Shown here: piece after piece, positions 8,749-18,403 of the stretch
How the letters are laid out: the number at the start of each line of letters is the position of its first letter
Numbering within the stretch: the first letter of the stretch is position 1
Assembly: GCA_039924845.1 (NCBI GenBank)
Contig: JBDTAC010000083.1
Span: 1-59,112 of the forward strand
Direction: 5' to 3'
Source: Bacteroidia bacterium
GTDB taxonomy: Bacteria; Bacteroidota; Bacteroidia; DATLTG01
Length of the DNA: 59,112 nt
Translations under genes and position numbers: made by a program
Notes under the pieces: generated by a model
The model's database searches: none
The model's input: the letters and a program-made list of their open reading frames with translations, nothing else
Told to the model about the DNA's origin: nothing

Positions 8749-8830
8749 GCGGATGTGGCGTAATTGGCAGCCGCGCCAGACTTAGGATCTGGTGCCGCAA
8801 GGCGTGGGGGTTCGAGTCCCTTCATCCGCA
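8749..8830 (+). tRNA. tRNA-Leu (anticodon UAG)
   Basis: The 82-base gene has acceptor arms GCGGATG and CATCCGC plus discriminator A. It has a D loop with AATTGGCAG, an anticodon loop ACTTAGGAT (TAG anticodon, reads CUN), a long class II variable arm GCC-GCAA-GGC, and a T loop GGTTCGAGTCC. The 3' CCA is not encoded. A strong terminator follows. Confidence 0.97.
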
Positions 8831-8837
8831 CAAAACT

Positions 8838-8877
8838 AAACCACCGATACTTTTTATAAGTATTGGTGGTTTTTTTG
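8838..8877 (+). terminator. Terminator after tRNA-Leu
   Basis: CCACCGATACTT pairs with AAGTATTGGTGG (one G-T pair), followed by TTTTTTT. This is a classical intrinsic terminator for the tRNA transcript. Confidence 0.85.
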
Positions 8878-8953
8878 TGTCGCTGTGCGATTGTCTTTCA
8901 GGAAAATAGCCGAATACAAAATCGCTTCGAAAAAATAATTTTTGTTCGTCTTC

Positions 8954-9916
8954 TTATTTTTCCTTTTTTATGGACTCCTTTTTATTGCCAAAAGCATAGG
9001 AATATCCAAGCATCGTGATTGGTTCTAAAAACTCAAAATGTTGGCTTGCTTTTCCACCTTCAATTGTTGTATTTATATCAGGCAAATTGATATATCCTCC
9101 TTTTAAACGAGCTTGTAAAAAGAAATTTTTACAGAAACTAAAATCGAAGCAAAAAGTTGCGGAGCCGCTATATCCTGCCAAATGATATGCTTTTTTTCCG
9201 TTAGCATAATTATGTGTAGATGGATATCCTAAGATTTCTGCTTGCGTATCCACTATTTCCAATCCTCCTCCAAGCATACCCATAATCGCTATTGCGTACT
9301 TGCCATTGTTGGCAACCCAAAGATTCATTACCCGCCCAATTTCTGCCGTAACATCATTTAATCCATCGCAATTCTCAAAATTGGAAACAAAACCATCTTT
9401 CAAAAAATTGGAATTGGAGAAATCAAGTGAGGTATTCGTATTATCATTTTCGCCCACAATTACTTCTGTATTATTATAATTTCCTACATTTTTACTTCCA
9501 TTATTATCTGTATTGATGTATCCTGTAAGAGAAGTAGTTTGCTTATATATTCTGTATTTCATGTGGTCTTGTCCAATAGAAATAAAGAGATTATCATTTA
9601 AAAAATATTCTAATCGATAATTATATTGGGGAACCGAAAATGAAGTTGGTTGAATGTATGTAGTTGAAAAAGGCGCTGGCTCATCGTGGGCTGCAAGATT
9701 CGTAATTTTAAAATTATATCCAGCACCAGTAATATGGATGTCGCTTTTGGAGTATATCGCACGATTATAACCCCAACAAAAGGAAAGTCGCCCTTTTCTT
9801 CCGAAATGATTTTTAACCGTATTTTGTGTAGGTGATGCTGCGTCTATTTGGACTTGTGCTATGCCATTTAGGAAACAGAAGGATATGATTAAAAAGAGTG
9901 TTGCCGTCTTTTTCAT
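8954..9916 (-). CDS. Outer-membrane beta-barrel-like protein, unknown function
   Basis: The 320-residue product has a signal peptide (MKKTATLFLIISFCFLNGIAQ) and then alternating polar/aromatic strands, typical of outer-membrane barrels: LEYFLNDNLFISIGQD, FFLQARLKGGYINLP, and a C-terminal MLGYSYAFG. The middle (about 130-180) is Asn/Thr-rich and probably an extracellular loop. No named family is recognised. It stands alone with an A/T repeat (8926-8948) just downstream. Confidence 0.7.
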   Translation of the reverse strand: MKKTATLFLIISFCFLNGIAQVQIDAASPTQNTVKNHFGRKGRLSFCWGYNRAIYSKSDIHITGAGYNFKITNLAAHDEPAPFSTTYIQPTSFSVPQYNYRLEYFLNDNLFISIGQDHMKYRIYKQTTSLTGYINTDNNGSKNVGNYNNTEVIVGENDNTNTSLDFSNSNFLKDGFVSNFENCDGLNDVTAEIGRVMNLWVANNGKYAIAIMGMLGGGLEIVDTQAEILGYPSTHNYANGKKAYHLAGYSGSATFCFDFSFCKNFFLQARLKGGYINLPDINTTIEGGKASQHFEFLEPITMLGYSYAFGNKKESIKKEK

Positions 9917-10080
9917 TATTGTGGAAGAAGAAAAGAATTAATTGGATATAAGCAATATGCTTGCAAATATACGCATTGCTGTTGTGTTGCCAAACCGATG
10001 TTTGCAGATACTACTAGTGAATTTTCTCTGCATTTAAGAACCTTGAGGGTAGAATTCGCAGCAGGCATGTCAATTTTATT

Positions 10081-11082
10081 CTATTTCAATTTATCCGTCA
10101 ATAATTTTATCTCGAGTGCGGGTGAAATTTTTTCGTATAAAATATTGTAAACAGCATTGCTAATAGGCATTTCTACTTGATACGTTTTATTTATTTCGTA
10201 GATACATTTTGCGGCATAATAACCTTCCGCCACCATATTCATCTCAAATTGTGCATATTTAACGGAGTATCCTTTTCCCACCATGCTGCCAAACGTGCGG
10301 TTACGACTGAATTGCGAATACGCCGTTACCAATAAATCACCCAAATAAGCAGAAGAATTTATATCGCGCGAAATCGGATGAACAGTATCTACAAAACGTT
10401 TTATTTCTTGAATCGCATTCGAAATCAACACCGCCTGAAAATTGTCACCATAGCCTAAACCATGACAAATCCCGCTGGCAATCGCAAAAATATTTTTTAA
10501 AACAGAGGAATATTCCGTTCCGTGAATGTCGTCCGAAATAGATGTTTTTATATACCGACAATTTAATTTTGATGCGATAAACGTAGCGTTTTCAGTATTT
10601 TTAGATGCAACGGTGAGATACGATAATTTTTCCATCGCCACTTCTTCTGCATGACAAGGACCTGTAATTACGCCAATAGAATCAAGTGGAGCACCGTATT
10701 GTTGATGAAAAAATTCGCCAACAATTAAATTATTTTCTGGTACAATTCCTTTGATTGCCGAAAAAATTATTTTGCTTTTTAAATCTTCTGGCTGAATACT
10801 TTTAAGCGCTTCTTTCAAAAAAGCAGAAGGCACTGCCATGATTAAAATATCCGCGGCAGCAATGGCTTTCCGTAAATCACTTTCTAAAAATAATTTTTCT
10901 ACCTCCAATTCTACCGAACTTAAATAATTCGGATTGTGTTTAAATTTTGCAATAAAATCAATGGTTTCTGTATTTCGAATCCACCAAATTATTTTTCCGG
11001 AAAGGTTACTTGATATTATTTTGACAATCGCTGTCGCCCAACTTCCTCCACCGATAACCGCTATTTTAGGTTCTTTACTCAT
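10081..11082 (-). CDS. gpsA: Glycerol-3-phosphate dehydrogenase [NAD(P)+]
   Basis: The enzyme reduces dihydroxyacetone phosphate to sn-glycerol 3-phosphate for phospholipid synthesis. The 333-residue cytosolic protein has the dinucleotide motif IAVIGGGSWATAI (about 7-19), the ITGPCHAEEVAM block (about 140), and GICHGLGYGDN with the catalytic-region ALKN-like SVLKNIFAIASG (about 190). NAFAL-like and YLGDLLVTAYS segments follow. It is followed by about 160 bases without a gene. It lies downstream of a glycosyltransferase and a large membrane protein, a setting that fits envelope lipid biogenesis. Confidence 0.94.
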   Translation of the reverse strand: MSKEPKIAVIGGGSWATAIVKIISSNLSGKIIWWIRNTETIDFIAKFKHNPNYLSSVELEVEKLFLESDLRKAIAAADILIMAVPSAFLKEALKSIQPEDLKSKIIFSAIKGIVPENNLIVGEFFHQQYGAPLDSIGVITGPCHAEEVAMEKLSYLTVASKNTENATFIASKLNCRYIKTSISDDIHGTEYSSVLKNIFAIASGICHGLGYGDNFQAVLISNAIQEIKRFVDTVHPISRDINSSAYLGDLLVTAYSQFSRNRTFGSMVGKGYSVKYAQFEMNMVAEGYYAAKCIYEINKTYQVEMPISNAVYNILYEKISPALEIKLLTDKLK

Positions 11083-11147
11083 TTATTTTATTTTTATAAA
11101 AGGGGAAATTACGCATTTTTTCACTGTTCATTTTTGTTCTGAAAATG

Positions 11148-12398
11148 TTATTCCTTCTGCCGCAACACGACGCCTAAAGGTTGTTGCGCTTCATTTTCAT
11201 AAATAATGGGATTTTTAGTTTTAGGTAATATGTTTAACGACAAAGAAATATCAATGGCAGTAAGTGCTTCCAAAACAATTATTTTTTTCATACATTGATT
11301 ATCTCCTTTACAAGGCGGCGTTACAAACTCGTGCACACATGGACTGCAATACACGTTTTTGTACAATGCAATGCAATTTTCTGAATTCCCATAATGTATC
11401 GGAGAGCAAGGACCAAAAAGCGCCACCGTCTTTTTTTTGAGCGCAAAAGCAAGGTGCATCGGACCTGTATCATTGGTAAAAAGCAAAGCAGATTTCTGTA
11501 TCAAAACGATTAATTCTAAAAGTGTTAACCTGCCGGAAGTATCAATAAAATTATTATTTCCAGAAAAACTTTCTGAAATCGTTTTCACATATTCTTGCTC
11601 TTTTTTATTTCCAATAAGTACAATTTTAAATTCTTTTTTTTCTGATAAAAGATATTGGATTACGGCGATAAAATTTTCTTTTGCCCAACGTCTTTCCAAA
11701 CGTAATTCCGATGCATTTGGGTTAATAACGATATATGAATTTTCTTTTAAATCAAATGCTGTCAGCGTTTTTTCAGCACTATCTTTTTCATCATCCGAAA
11801 GTAGAGGCGCCAATAAATCGTGCGTCAAATCGGAGCAACCAAGCAATCGCGCAAACTGTAAATACACTTCCGAAACGGGCGCTTGCAAATTAAAATACAT
11901 CATGTGAGTGTACATTCCCATGCGGTAATTTTTATCGCTTTTAAAAAAACCAAAACGATTGGTAGCAAGGCTACAAGTAGTGATAATACTACTAAAGTTG
12001 GAATAAATTTCTAAATCAATGTATAATTCTACTTTTCGTTTCCACAGTTTTCGAAGCACTGAAAAGGTAGAAAAAATAAGTGAAGAGATTTTTTTTTCCG
12101 ACAATACAATTACTTCGTCCACTACAGGAAAATGTTGCAATAAGAAAAGATTTTCCTCGCTCGTTACAAAAATCATTTTGCTGTTCGGGAAATTTTTTTT
12201 CAAGGTCTGCAAAAGTGGAGTGGCTTGTAAAATGCTTCCTAATCCTAAAAACTTTGCAACCGCAATCGTTTTGTAATCGCGTGCTACGCGATGATTTATG
12301 CGTAAAATAAATCCTAAAATGCGTGCCGAAAAATTTAAAAAATAAGCAATCGGCAAACCCAATAAACGATCAATTCGTATTTTTCGATTTACATTCAT
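11148..12398 (-). CDS. Glycosyltransferase family 9 (ADP-heptose:LPS heptosyltransferase-like)
   Basis: GT9 enzymes add heptose or related sugars to LPS core on the inner face of the membrane. The 416-residue product shows the GT9 start IAVAKFLGLGSILQATPLLQTL (about 45-66). It also has the donor-site region LLFTNDTGPMHLAFALKKKTVALFGP (about 310-335). A Cys-rich stretch near 350-372 (CSPCVHEFVTPPCKG, QCMKK) is common in Bacteroidota members. It starts 5 bases after the stop of the 1063-residue membrane protein, so the two are surely co-transcribed. Sugar donor and acceptor are not determined. Confidence 0.88.
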   Translation of the reverse strand: MNVNRKIRIDRLLGLPIAYFLNFSARILGFILRINHRVARDYKTIAVAKFLGLGSILQATPLLQTLKKNFPNSKMIFVTSEENLFLLQHFPVVDEVIVLSEKKISSLIFSTFSVLRKLWKRKVELYIDLEIYSNFSSIITTCSLATNRFGFFKSDKNYRMGMYTHMMYFNLQAPVSEVYLQFARLLGCSDLTHDLLAPLLSDDEKDSAEKTLTAFDLKENSYIVINPNASELRLERRWAKENFIAVIQYLLSEKKEFKIVLIGNKKEQEYVKTISESFSGNNNFIDTSGRLTLLELIVLIQKSALLFTNDTGPMHLAFALKKKTVALFGPCSPIHYGNSENCIALYKNVYCSPCVHEFVTPPCKGDNQCMKKIIVLEALTAIDISLSLNILPKTKNPIIYENEAQQPLGVVLRQKE

Positions 12399-12403
12399 AC
12401 CTA

Positions 12404-15400
12404 TTAATCTCCTTTTAAAAGACTTATTCTTTCAATTTTAATTTGGCTCGAATCTAAATCCAAAGCTCCAATTTTTATCCAATTATTTTTTATTGAATAC
12501 CAATTGTATTGTGTGCTCACTCGTATCGCAAATTTATTGTTTCTATTCGTTCCAGAAGGAATCTCAAATAAAAATGCGCCAGAGGTACTATTGTTTTTTC
12601 CATACGTTAACCGCATTGTAATTGTTTTTTTGAGATCCGAATTCATTTTGATAAAAATATAATTTCCTTCTGAACGATTTACCTTTTCAGGAAGATTACA
12701 TTCTATCATGTTGTTTTTTACAATTATTTTTTCTTGTGAAAGCAAATCAATAATTTTATTTTTTGATTCGAGCGAAGGATCCGAATTTGCCCAAATAGAT
12801 GGTAATTGCTGCAAATTATACGTTTGCATTTGTTGCGAATAAAAATCTGGAATGTTCGGTGCAGAAAGAACAGAAGCTGAAAAAATATTTTTTGCAGGAA
12901 AAAATAGTTTCGAGTAAGATACCGAATCTAATATGAAAAAGCGCGTTTTATTGAGCGAATCCACGTACACACATTTTATTCTTTCTTTGAAATTTTTATT
13001 TTCATTGGAATAAGAATAGCGCAAACAAGAATCTTCTGCAAAAAGAGTATCGTATTTTATTTTGAATAAATATTTAGTGTTTGAAAAATTATTTTTTTGA
13101 ACAGTAAAATAGATACTATCCGATTTCATTAAAGATTCAATACCTCTAAAGAACAAAGTATCCGTCAGGTTTTTCAAATCAGTATCCGAAATTTTTTTCC
13201 AAACGCAATGATTTTGAATGATAATATATGGGGCGTAATGTTGGAAAAAATATTCTGCCATTCTGTAATGCCTCACCGCATTTGGTACGTCATCCACGTG
13301 ATCCCAAAAGGATTCTGAAAAATTAGAATAAACTAAAAGAGGTGTATCATATTTTTTTAAATTGCTCAAAAAATTATTTTGCAAATAATCATTTTGAAGC
13401 GAAAGCGTGTTTTGATTAAAAACTCCGGGAGTTTCTTTTTCAGTATAGAAATACAACATCGGCGAATTAGAGAAATCAATAAATGTTTGATTTTTTTTCA
13501 AATTTTTATCGATGTAATTTTTGAAGTCTGCGAAAATTATTTTTTTGAAATCGTTGCTCATCGGACAACGATCAATGGTTTTCGCAACAGGTTTTAATTC
13601 CTGAATCGTGTCGTATTTTTGAATCATTTCCGAAAAGGGAGAATCGAAATTTTTCGCTGGCAGCGTAGGAAAATTGTAATTTAAAATAAGGAAACACGCA
13701 GTTCCCGTAAAAAGTAAAAATTTAAATATAGAAGATCTCTTTTGAAAAAAAAGAAACGTAGTTCCACTAAAAATATAAAATATAAAAGAAGAAAGTAGAT
13801 AGTCTTTTCCTTCTATAAAGCTGTGCCGTACCAAGCCGCGTTGAAAATTTACGAAATATAAAATCGTTAAAAAAATCAATGCGTAAACAATAATTTTTGT
13901 ATGTTTTTCGGAACAATAATGTTGGAACTTTAGGATTAAATATCCCAGCAAAATCAAACCTAAAAACGGGAATATAAAATACTGCATTTTATACGAAGAA
14001 AGCGATACATCTCCCATACTAATTGTTCCGTAAGACTGAGAAGAAGAAAAATAATTTAAAATAGTAGATATGCTTTCTCCTAAATTTATTTTCCGAAAAA
14101 GCAGTAAAAACACGATTAATAAAACTCCGCCGATAGCGATTAAAAAGCTCTTCCAAAAAATTATTTTTTCGAACGCTGATTTTTTTTCTACAAAAATGTG
14201 AAGCAAAAAAACACCTCCAATTGTCCACAAAGCAGCGTATCCTAAGTCTATTTGCCAAATTAAAAGAAACGCAATAATTGTAAGTAAGCCAAGATATTTT
14301 TGAATCGTAGCGGGAGTATCTATTGCCTTTATGAAAACGAAAAAGGCAAGCAAACACAATATAAAATGTCCAGGAAAAAGCTGCGAAGAAAGCGGAAAAA
14401 ATAAGGCGAAAAAGAGCGCTACAAAAGCATTCCCTGTAAAATACAATACAAAATAATAGATAATTAAAATGCTTGCACTTAATAAAATAAAATCGTAAAT
14501 AATAAATGCTTGTCCGCTATAACCGTTGATAAACGTATACAACAAGCCTGAAAAAATTTCGGAAAACATGTGTGAATTAAATTTTTGAATAACTGGAATA
14601 GTACCAAAACGCACCATTTCCATAATTGGAAGCGTACGATTGGCAAGCTCAAACATTTCCGAGGATGGCTTCGCAAAAGGCTGATAAACAAGGAACGTTG
14701 CCAAAGAAAGAATACTGAACGGAAAATAAATTTTCGAAAGTAATTGTTTAAAATCAAGCGTACTTAATTTTATTTTTCGTGGAAATAAATAGCTTCTAAA
14801 AAGGATCCAAATCGTTAAAAAAAAGAGTGCTAAAAAATAAATTTTCTTCGACGTGAAATAGAAAATATCTTTGTTATTGAGAATTAAATAAATTTCATTT
14901 TTCAAAACTGAAAAAAGCGGAATGATGGCTATTGGAGCGAATACCCAAAGCACTTTAAAAATTATTTTTTCGGAACGATTTCTAAATAAAAGACTCCAAA
15001 ATAGTGTTGTAAAAAACCCACAAACACAAAATAATTGTAGGAAGTTTAATTTGATTCCAAGCGTTAATAAAAGATTTATCTCTTTGAAAAAAAAGATTTC
15101 CGAAATGGAAATACACATCAATGCCGCAAAAATAGATATCGAAAAAAGCTTGTCTGAAAAATTATTTTTCAGCACAATGAAAAATATCCAAAAGGCTTGG
15201 ATAAAGATGATAATCGCGATTAAAGAATCGGTATTTTCTCCGTATAATTTAAAGAATAAAAAAAACAATCCAACCAAAGAAGTTGCGTTAAATACTTGCA
15301 TTTCATTGTGCAAATACGCCATTCGTCTTCTGTATAAAACGTACAAAAACAAACTAATTCCCGCTGATATGGCAACAATTAAAAAAAGACTTTGGTAAAA

Positions 15401-15595
15401 AACGAGGATGCGTTGGTGAATGTCAAAGCCTTGCAGTGTGGCAATTCCAATCATTCTCCCGGAGAAGGATGTAAGTGAAAAATTTGTTTTTGTAATAAAC
15501 TGAAAAATAAATTTCGTCGCGTAAAACAAGCAAACGAAAACGAAAGAACGATAATGAGCTGAAATAAATTGAAAATATTTTTTTATAGAAGCCAT
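12404..15595 (-). CDS. Large polytopic membrane protein with C-terminal soluble domain, unknown function
   Basis: The 1063-residue product has about 18 predicted membrane spans in residues 15-640. A soluble region of about 420 residues follows, presumably outside the cytoplasm, with no clear domain. A conserved-looking loop after span 9 carries ANRTLPIMEMVRFGTIP. This layout recalls GT-C glycosyltransferases and YfhO-like proteins, but I see no defining catalytic motif. It is the upstream partner of a GT9 enzyme (5-base gap), which suggests a surface-polysaccharide or lipid-glycosylation role. At least six copies of the A/T repeat lie inside its coding sequence, read as NNFS, NNF, KIIF or KLF. 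Confidence 0.75.
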   Translation of the reverse strand: MASIKKYFQFISAHYRSFVFVCLFYATKFIFQFITKTNFSLTSFSGRMIGIATLQGFDIHQRILVFYQSLFLIVAISAGISLFLYVLYRRRMAYLHNEMQVFNATSLVGLFFLFFKLYGENTDSLIAIIIFIQAFWIFFIVLKNNFSDKLFSISIFAALMCISISEIFFFKEINLLLTLGIKLNFLQLFCVCGFFTTLFWSLLFRNRSEKIIFKVLWVFAPIAIIPLFSVLKNEIYLILNNKDIFYFTSKKIYFLALFFLTIWILFRSYLFPRKIKLSTLDFKQLLSKIYFPFSILSLATFLVYQPFAKPSSEMFELANRTLPIMEMVRFGTIPVIQKFNSHMFSEIFSGLLYTFINGYSGQAFIIYDFILLSASILIIYYFVLYFTGNAFVALFFALFFPLSSQLFPGHFILCLLAFFVFIKAIDTPATIQKYLGLLTIIAFLLIWQIDLGYAALWTIGGVFLLHIFVEKKSAFEKIIFWKSFLIAIGGVLLIVFLLLFRKINLGESISTILNYFSSSQSYGTISMGDVSLSSYKMQYFIFPFLGLILLGYLILKFQHYCSEKHTKIIVYALIFLTILYFVNFQRGLVRHSFIEGKDYLLSSFIFYIFSGTTFLFFQKRSSIFKFLLFTGTACFLILNYNFPTLPAKNFDSPFSEMIQKYDTIQELKPVAKTIDRCPMSNDFKKIIFADFKNYIDKNLKKNQTFIDFSNSPMLYFYTEKETPGVFNQNTLSLQNDYLQNNFLSNLKKYDTPLLVYSNFSESFWDHVDDVPNAVRHYRMAEYFFQHYAPYIIIQNHCVWKKISDTDLKNLTDTLFFRGIESLMKSDSIYFTVQKNNFSNTKYLFKIKYDTLFAEDSCLRYSYSNENKNFKERIKCVYVDSLNKTRFFILDSVSYSKLFFPAKNIFSASVLSAPNIPDFYSQQMQTYNLQQLPSIWANSDPSLESKNKIIDLLSQEKIIVKNNMIECNLPEKVNRSEGNYIFIKMNSDLKKTITMRLTYGKNNSTSGAFLFEIPSGTNRNNKFAIRVSTQYNWYSIKNNWIKIGALDLDSSQIKIERISLLKGD
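13080..13102. repeat. A/T quasi-palindrome inside a coding sequence
   Basis: TTTGAAAAATTA-TTTTTTTGAA lies in frame in the 1063-residue membrane protein gene (encoding QKNNFS). Other in-gene copies are at 13362-13385, 13531-13554, 14151-14173, 14957-14979 and 15157-15176. Confidence 0.8.
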
Positions 15596-15636
15596 TTCAT
15601 TTCCGAGTAAAAACAGGTGTCCGAAAAATTATTTTT

Positions 15637-17337
15637 TTAATCGATTATTTGATAAATCGGTCCTTCTCTTTTTACTAACTTTTTTTCTTCTAATGCATTC
15701 ATCATTTTTTGTAATTGATTTTTGGAAATACCGGTACTTTCGCTCATACTGGCGAGCGTTGCCGAACTTTGTTTTTTTAATTCTTCCAAAATTTTCTCCT
15801 CTTCTGGCTTTAATTCTATTGTTACTTTTTTTATAGTTTCCGGACGCATTTGCGGAAAAAATAATACATCTTGAATGGATGGAGAATTAGTCATAATCAT
15901 CGCCAAACGATCGATTCCCATTCCCATTCCAGATGTAGGTGGCATGCCGTATTCCAAGGCGCGTAAAAAATCTTGGTCGATAAACATTGCTTCGTCGTCG
16001 CCTTTTGCTGCGAGTTTCATTTGTTCTTCAAAACGCGCGCGCTGATCAATTGGATCGTTTAATTCGGAATACGCATTACACAATTCTTTTCCGTTTACCA
16101 TTAACTCGAAACGCTCTACCAGTCCAGGTTTACTACGGTGTTTTTTAGTAAGCGGCGACATTTCTTCTGGATAATCTGTAATAAAAGTAGGCTGTATATA
16201 ATGGTGTTCGCATTTTGCTCCAAAAATTTCATCAATTAATTTTCCTTTGCCCATCGATGGTTCCGTGTGGATGTCGAGTTTCGTACACGCTTCGCGCAAT
16301 TGCGTTTCGTCCATCGCAGAAATATCAATTCCGGTATATTCTTTAATCGAATCGTACATGGTGATGCGTTTAAACGGACGCTGAAAATCAATTTCTTTTT
16401 CGCCCACTTTAACTTTTGTTTTTCCGTGTAAATCGAGCGCCACTTTCTCAATCATTTCTTCCGTAAAATCCATCATCCAGAAATAATCTTTGTAAGCCAC
16501 GTAAATTTCCATCACCGTAAATTCGGGATTGTGCGTGCGATCCATTCCTTCGTTACGGAAATCTTTTGCAAATTCATACACGCCATCAAATCCGCCAACA
16601 ATCAGTCTTTTGAGATACAATTCATTCGCGATACGCAAATACAGCGGCATATCTAAGGCATTGTGATGCGTTTTAAAAGGGCGAGCAGCTGCACCGCCCG
16701 GAATGGCTTGCAAAATGGGCGTTTCCACTTCTAAATATCCTTTTGCATTAAATGTGTCGCGCAACGATTGTGTGATTTTCGTACGCTTGATAAACGTTTC
16801 TTTTACATCTTGGTTCACGATTAGATCCACGTAACGCTGACGGTAGCGCATTTCCGGATCAGTAAACGCATCATGCACATTTCCTTCGCTGTCTGTTTTT
16901 ACGATGGGAAGTGGGCGCAGCGATTTACTCAATACTTTAAGCGACGTAACATGAATGGAAATTTCGCCCACTTGCGTCGTAAATACATATCCCGAAACAC
17001 CAATGATATCGCCAATATCCAAGAGTTTCTTAAATACAGTATTATACAAAGTCGTGTCTTCTCCGCTACAAATTTCGTCGCGTTTCACGTAAATCTGAAT
17101 ACGTCCTGTGGCATCTTGCAATTCTGCGAAAGCGGCGTTGCCCATAATACGGCGCGACATCAAGCGTCCTGCCAACGAAATATTTTTATAATTCAGTTTA
17201 TCGCGTTCATAATTTTGATGAATATCTTGCGCGGAAGCATTGATTTCAAAGAGTTCTGCGGGATACGGATTGATTCCGAGTGTAATTAATTCTTGTAAAG
17301 ATTGTCTTCTAAGGACTTCTTGTTCCGATAATTCCAT
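15637..17337 (-). CDS. lysS: Lysyl-tRNA synthetase, class II, with C-terminal winged-helix-like tail
   Basis: The enzyme charges tRNA-Lys. The 566-residue product has the anticodon-binding OB fold (about 55-160; [20 protein letters not shown]) and the class II catalytic core: motif 1 near 200 ([21 protein letters not shown]), motif 2 [20 protein letters not shown], and motif 3 [13 protein letters not shown]. The core ends at [10 protein letters not shown] (about 500). A further 60 residues ([19 protein letters not shown]...[13 protein letters not shown]) look like a small winged helix, which differs from the usual LysRS end. The stop codon overlaps an A/T repeat (15621-15640). Confidence 0.96.
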   Translation of the reverse strand: MELSEQEVLRRQSLQELITLGINPYPAELFEINASAQDIHQNYERDKLNYKNISLAGRLMSRRIMGNAAFAELQDATGRIQIYVKRDEICSGEDTTLYNTVFKKLLDIGDIIGVSGYVFTTQVGEISIHVTSLKVLSKSLRPLPIVKTDSEGNVHDAFTDPEMRYRQRYVDLIVNQDVKETFIKRTKITQSLRDTFNAKGYLEVETPILQAIPGGAAARPFKTHHNALDMPLYLRIANELYLKRLIVGGFDGVYEFAKDFRNEGMDRTHNPEFTVMEIYVAYKDYFWMMDFTEEMIEKVALDLHGKTKVKVGEKEIDFQRPFKRITMYDSIKEYTGIDISAMDETQLREACTKLDIHTEPSMGKGKLIDEIFGAKCEHHYIQPTFITDYPEEMSPLTKKHRSKPGLVERFELMVNGKELCNAYSELNDPIDQRARFEEQMKLAAKGDDEAMFIDQDFLRALEYGMPPTSGMGMGIDRLAMIMTNSPSIQDVLFFPQMRPETIKKVTIELKPEEEKILEELKKQSSATLASMSESTGISKNQLQKMMNALEEKKLVKREGPIYQIID

Positions 17338-17388
17338 AAATAAAATTTTAGCAAATATATAAAATCAAGCAGAACAACTGTTTCTGCT

Positions 17389-18081
17389 TCAGTTTCTGTT
17401 TTCTGTCTTGTCGCTTTTCTTGAAATCAATCAATTCTCCTCCTGCATCTTTTATCAAGCGCAGCGACCATCGCGTAATAATAAATGCGCTGATAATTCCA
17501 CTCATTGCATCAAAAAAGAAAAGATGATATAGCAAACCCAATGTTAACGCAATGATGGCGCCTAAGCCAGAAACAGCATCTGCTAAAATATGGATGTATG
17601 CCGCGCGAATATTGTGATCGCTTTGCGATTTATCGTGATGTAAAAAAAACGTACAAATAACATTTACAATCAATCCAATACTCTCGACGAATAAAGCTTC
17701 GCTAAAATTAATTGGCAATGGATTTAGTAAACGACTTGCCGATTCAATTGCCATAATAATGGCAACCGCCAACAAAGCGATAGCACTGGTAAATCCAGAA
17801 AGTGCAAGCAGCTTTTCTTGTTTGAAAAAATATTTTTTTGAAGCTGTATTTCTTCTCGAAACGACATAAACTATCCACGTTAAGCCCATCGCAAAAACGT
17901 GCGAAGCCATGTGCCAGCCGTCTGCCAGCAAAGCCATCGAACGACTGTGATGCCCGTACCAAATTTCGGCAACCATCGTAATTGCTGTAATGACCACGAC
18001 CACGCGCATTCTGCGCTCATTGGTGTAATGCGGAAAGTGCCACTGATTTTTAAAAGCCTTTTTTTGAAGCGATTCCGACAT
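17389..18081 (-). CDS. Cation diffusion facilitator transporter, DmeF-like, lacking the C-terminal domain
   Basis: The product is 230 residues from the ATG at 18081 (MSESLQKKAFKNQWHFPHYT); a start at 18114 is possible but adds nothing family-like. Six membrane spans are visible. Metal-site motifs are ALLADGWHMASHVFAMG in span 2 and AAYIHILADAVSGLGA in span 5 (HxxxD). The HNIRAAYIH and ITRWSLRLIKDAGGELID segments are closest to DmeF-type Co/Ni exporters. The His loop is short (LHHDKSQSDHN). Usual DmeF proteins run about 80 residues further into a cytoplasmic domain; here the frame ends just after GGELIDFKKSD. Confidence 0.88.
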   Translation of the reverse strand: MSESLQKKAFKNQWHFPHYTNERRMRVVVVITAITMVAEIWYGHHSRSMALLADGWHMASHVFAMGLTWIVYVVSRRNTASKKYFFKQEKLLALSGFTSAIALLAVAIIMAIESASRLLNPLPINFSEALFVESIGLIVNVICTFFLHHDKSQSDHNIRAAYIHILADAVSGLGAIIALTLGLLYHLFFFDAMSGIISAFIITRWSLRLIKDAGGELIDFKKSDKTENRN

Positions 18082-18150
18082 GATTGTAAATCCTTTTTTT
18101 AAATCTGAACACAAAATTAAATTCTTATTTGGAAATAGGCGGAATTAAAA

Positions 18151-18252
18151 ATAAGTCTTCAAAAAACAGGTATAGCAATACTCTTTTTGATTTTCATTTT
18201 TGGTAAAACTTCTGCACACAAAACAAGTGCAGGAGAAAGTGCTGCTTATTAA
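18151..18252 (+). pseudogene. Signal-peptide-like remnant before the repeat scar
   Basis: In this frame the DNA reads ISLQKTGIAILFLIFIFGK followed by TSAHKTSAGESAAY and a stop. That is a good secretion-signal pattern but has no ATG, GTG or TTG start. It ends 66 bases before the tandem repeat at 18319. It may be the 5' end of a secreted-protein gene broken by the IS-related insertion, but it could also be chance. Confidence 0.25.
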
Positions 18253-18318
18253 ATGTAATTGGCGCTCTCTACTCAATAACCGTATCTGCATTGAAATAAT
18301 TGACTCTACAAGTCTATC

Positions 18319-18400
18319 GGACGACTCTTTGGGTCTGGAAATTGACTCTCACACTCCAGGGGACGACTCTTTGGGTCTGGAATTTAACTCTCACACTCCT
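18319..18400 (+). repeat. Tandem 42-bp repeat, two copies
   Basis: Two units (18319-18358 and 18361-18400), each starting GGACGACTCTTTGGGTCTGG, differ at only a few positions. A degenerate partial copy (TTGACTCTACAA) precedes them near 18300. The same unit occurs once at 133-163, next to the IS256-like end. Confidence 0.85.
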
Positions 18401-18403
18401 GCG

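Noticed and set aside
18319-18400. Tandem repeat as a possible CRISPR array
   Set aside because: Only two units with almost no spacer between them, imperfect copies, and no cas genes nearby.
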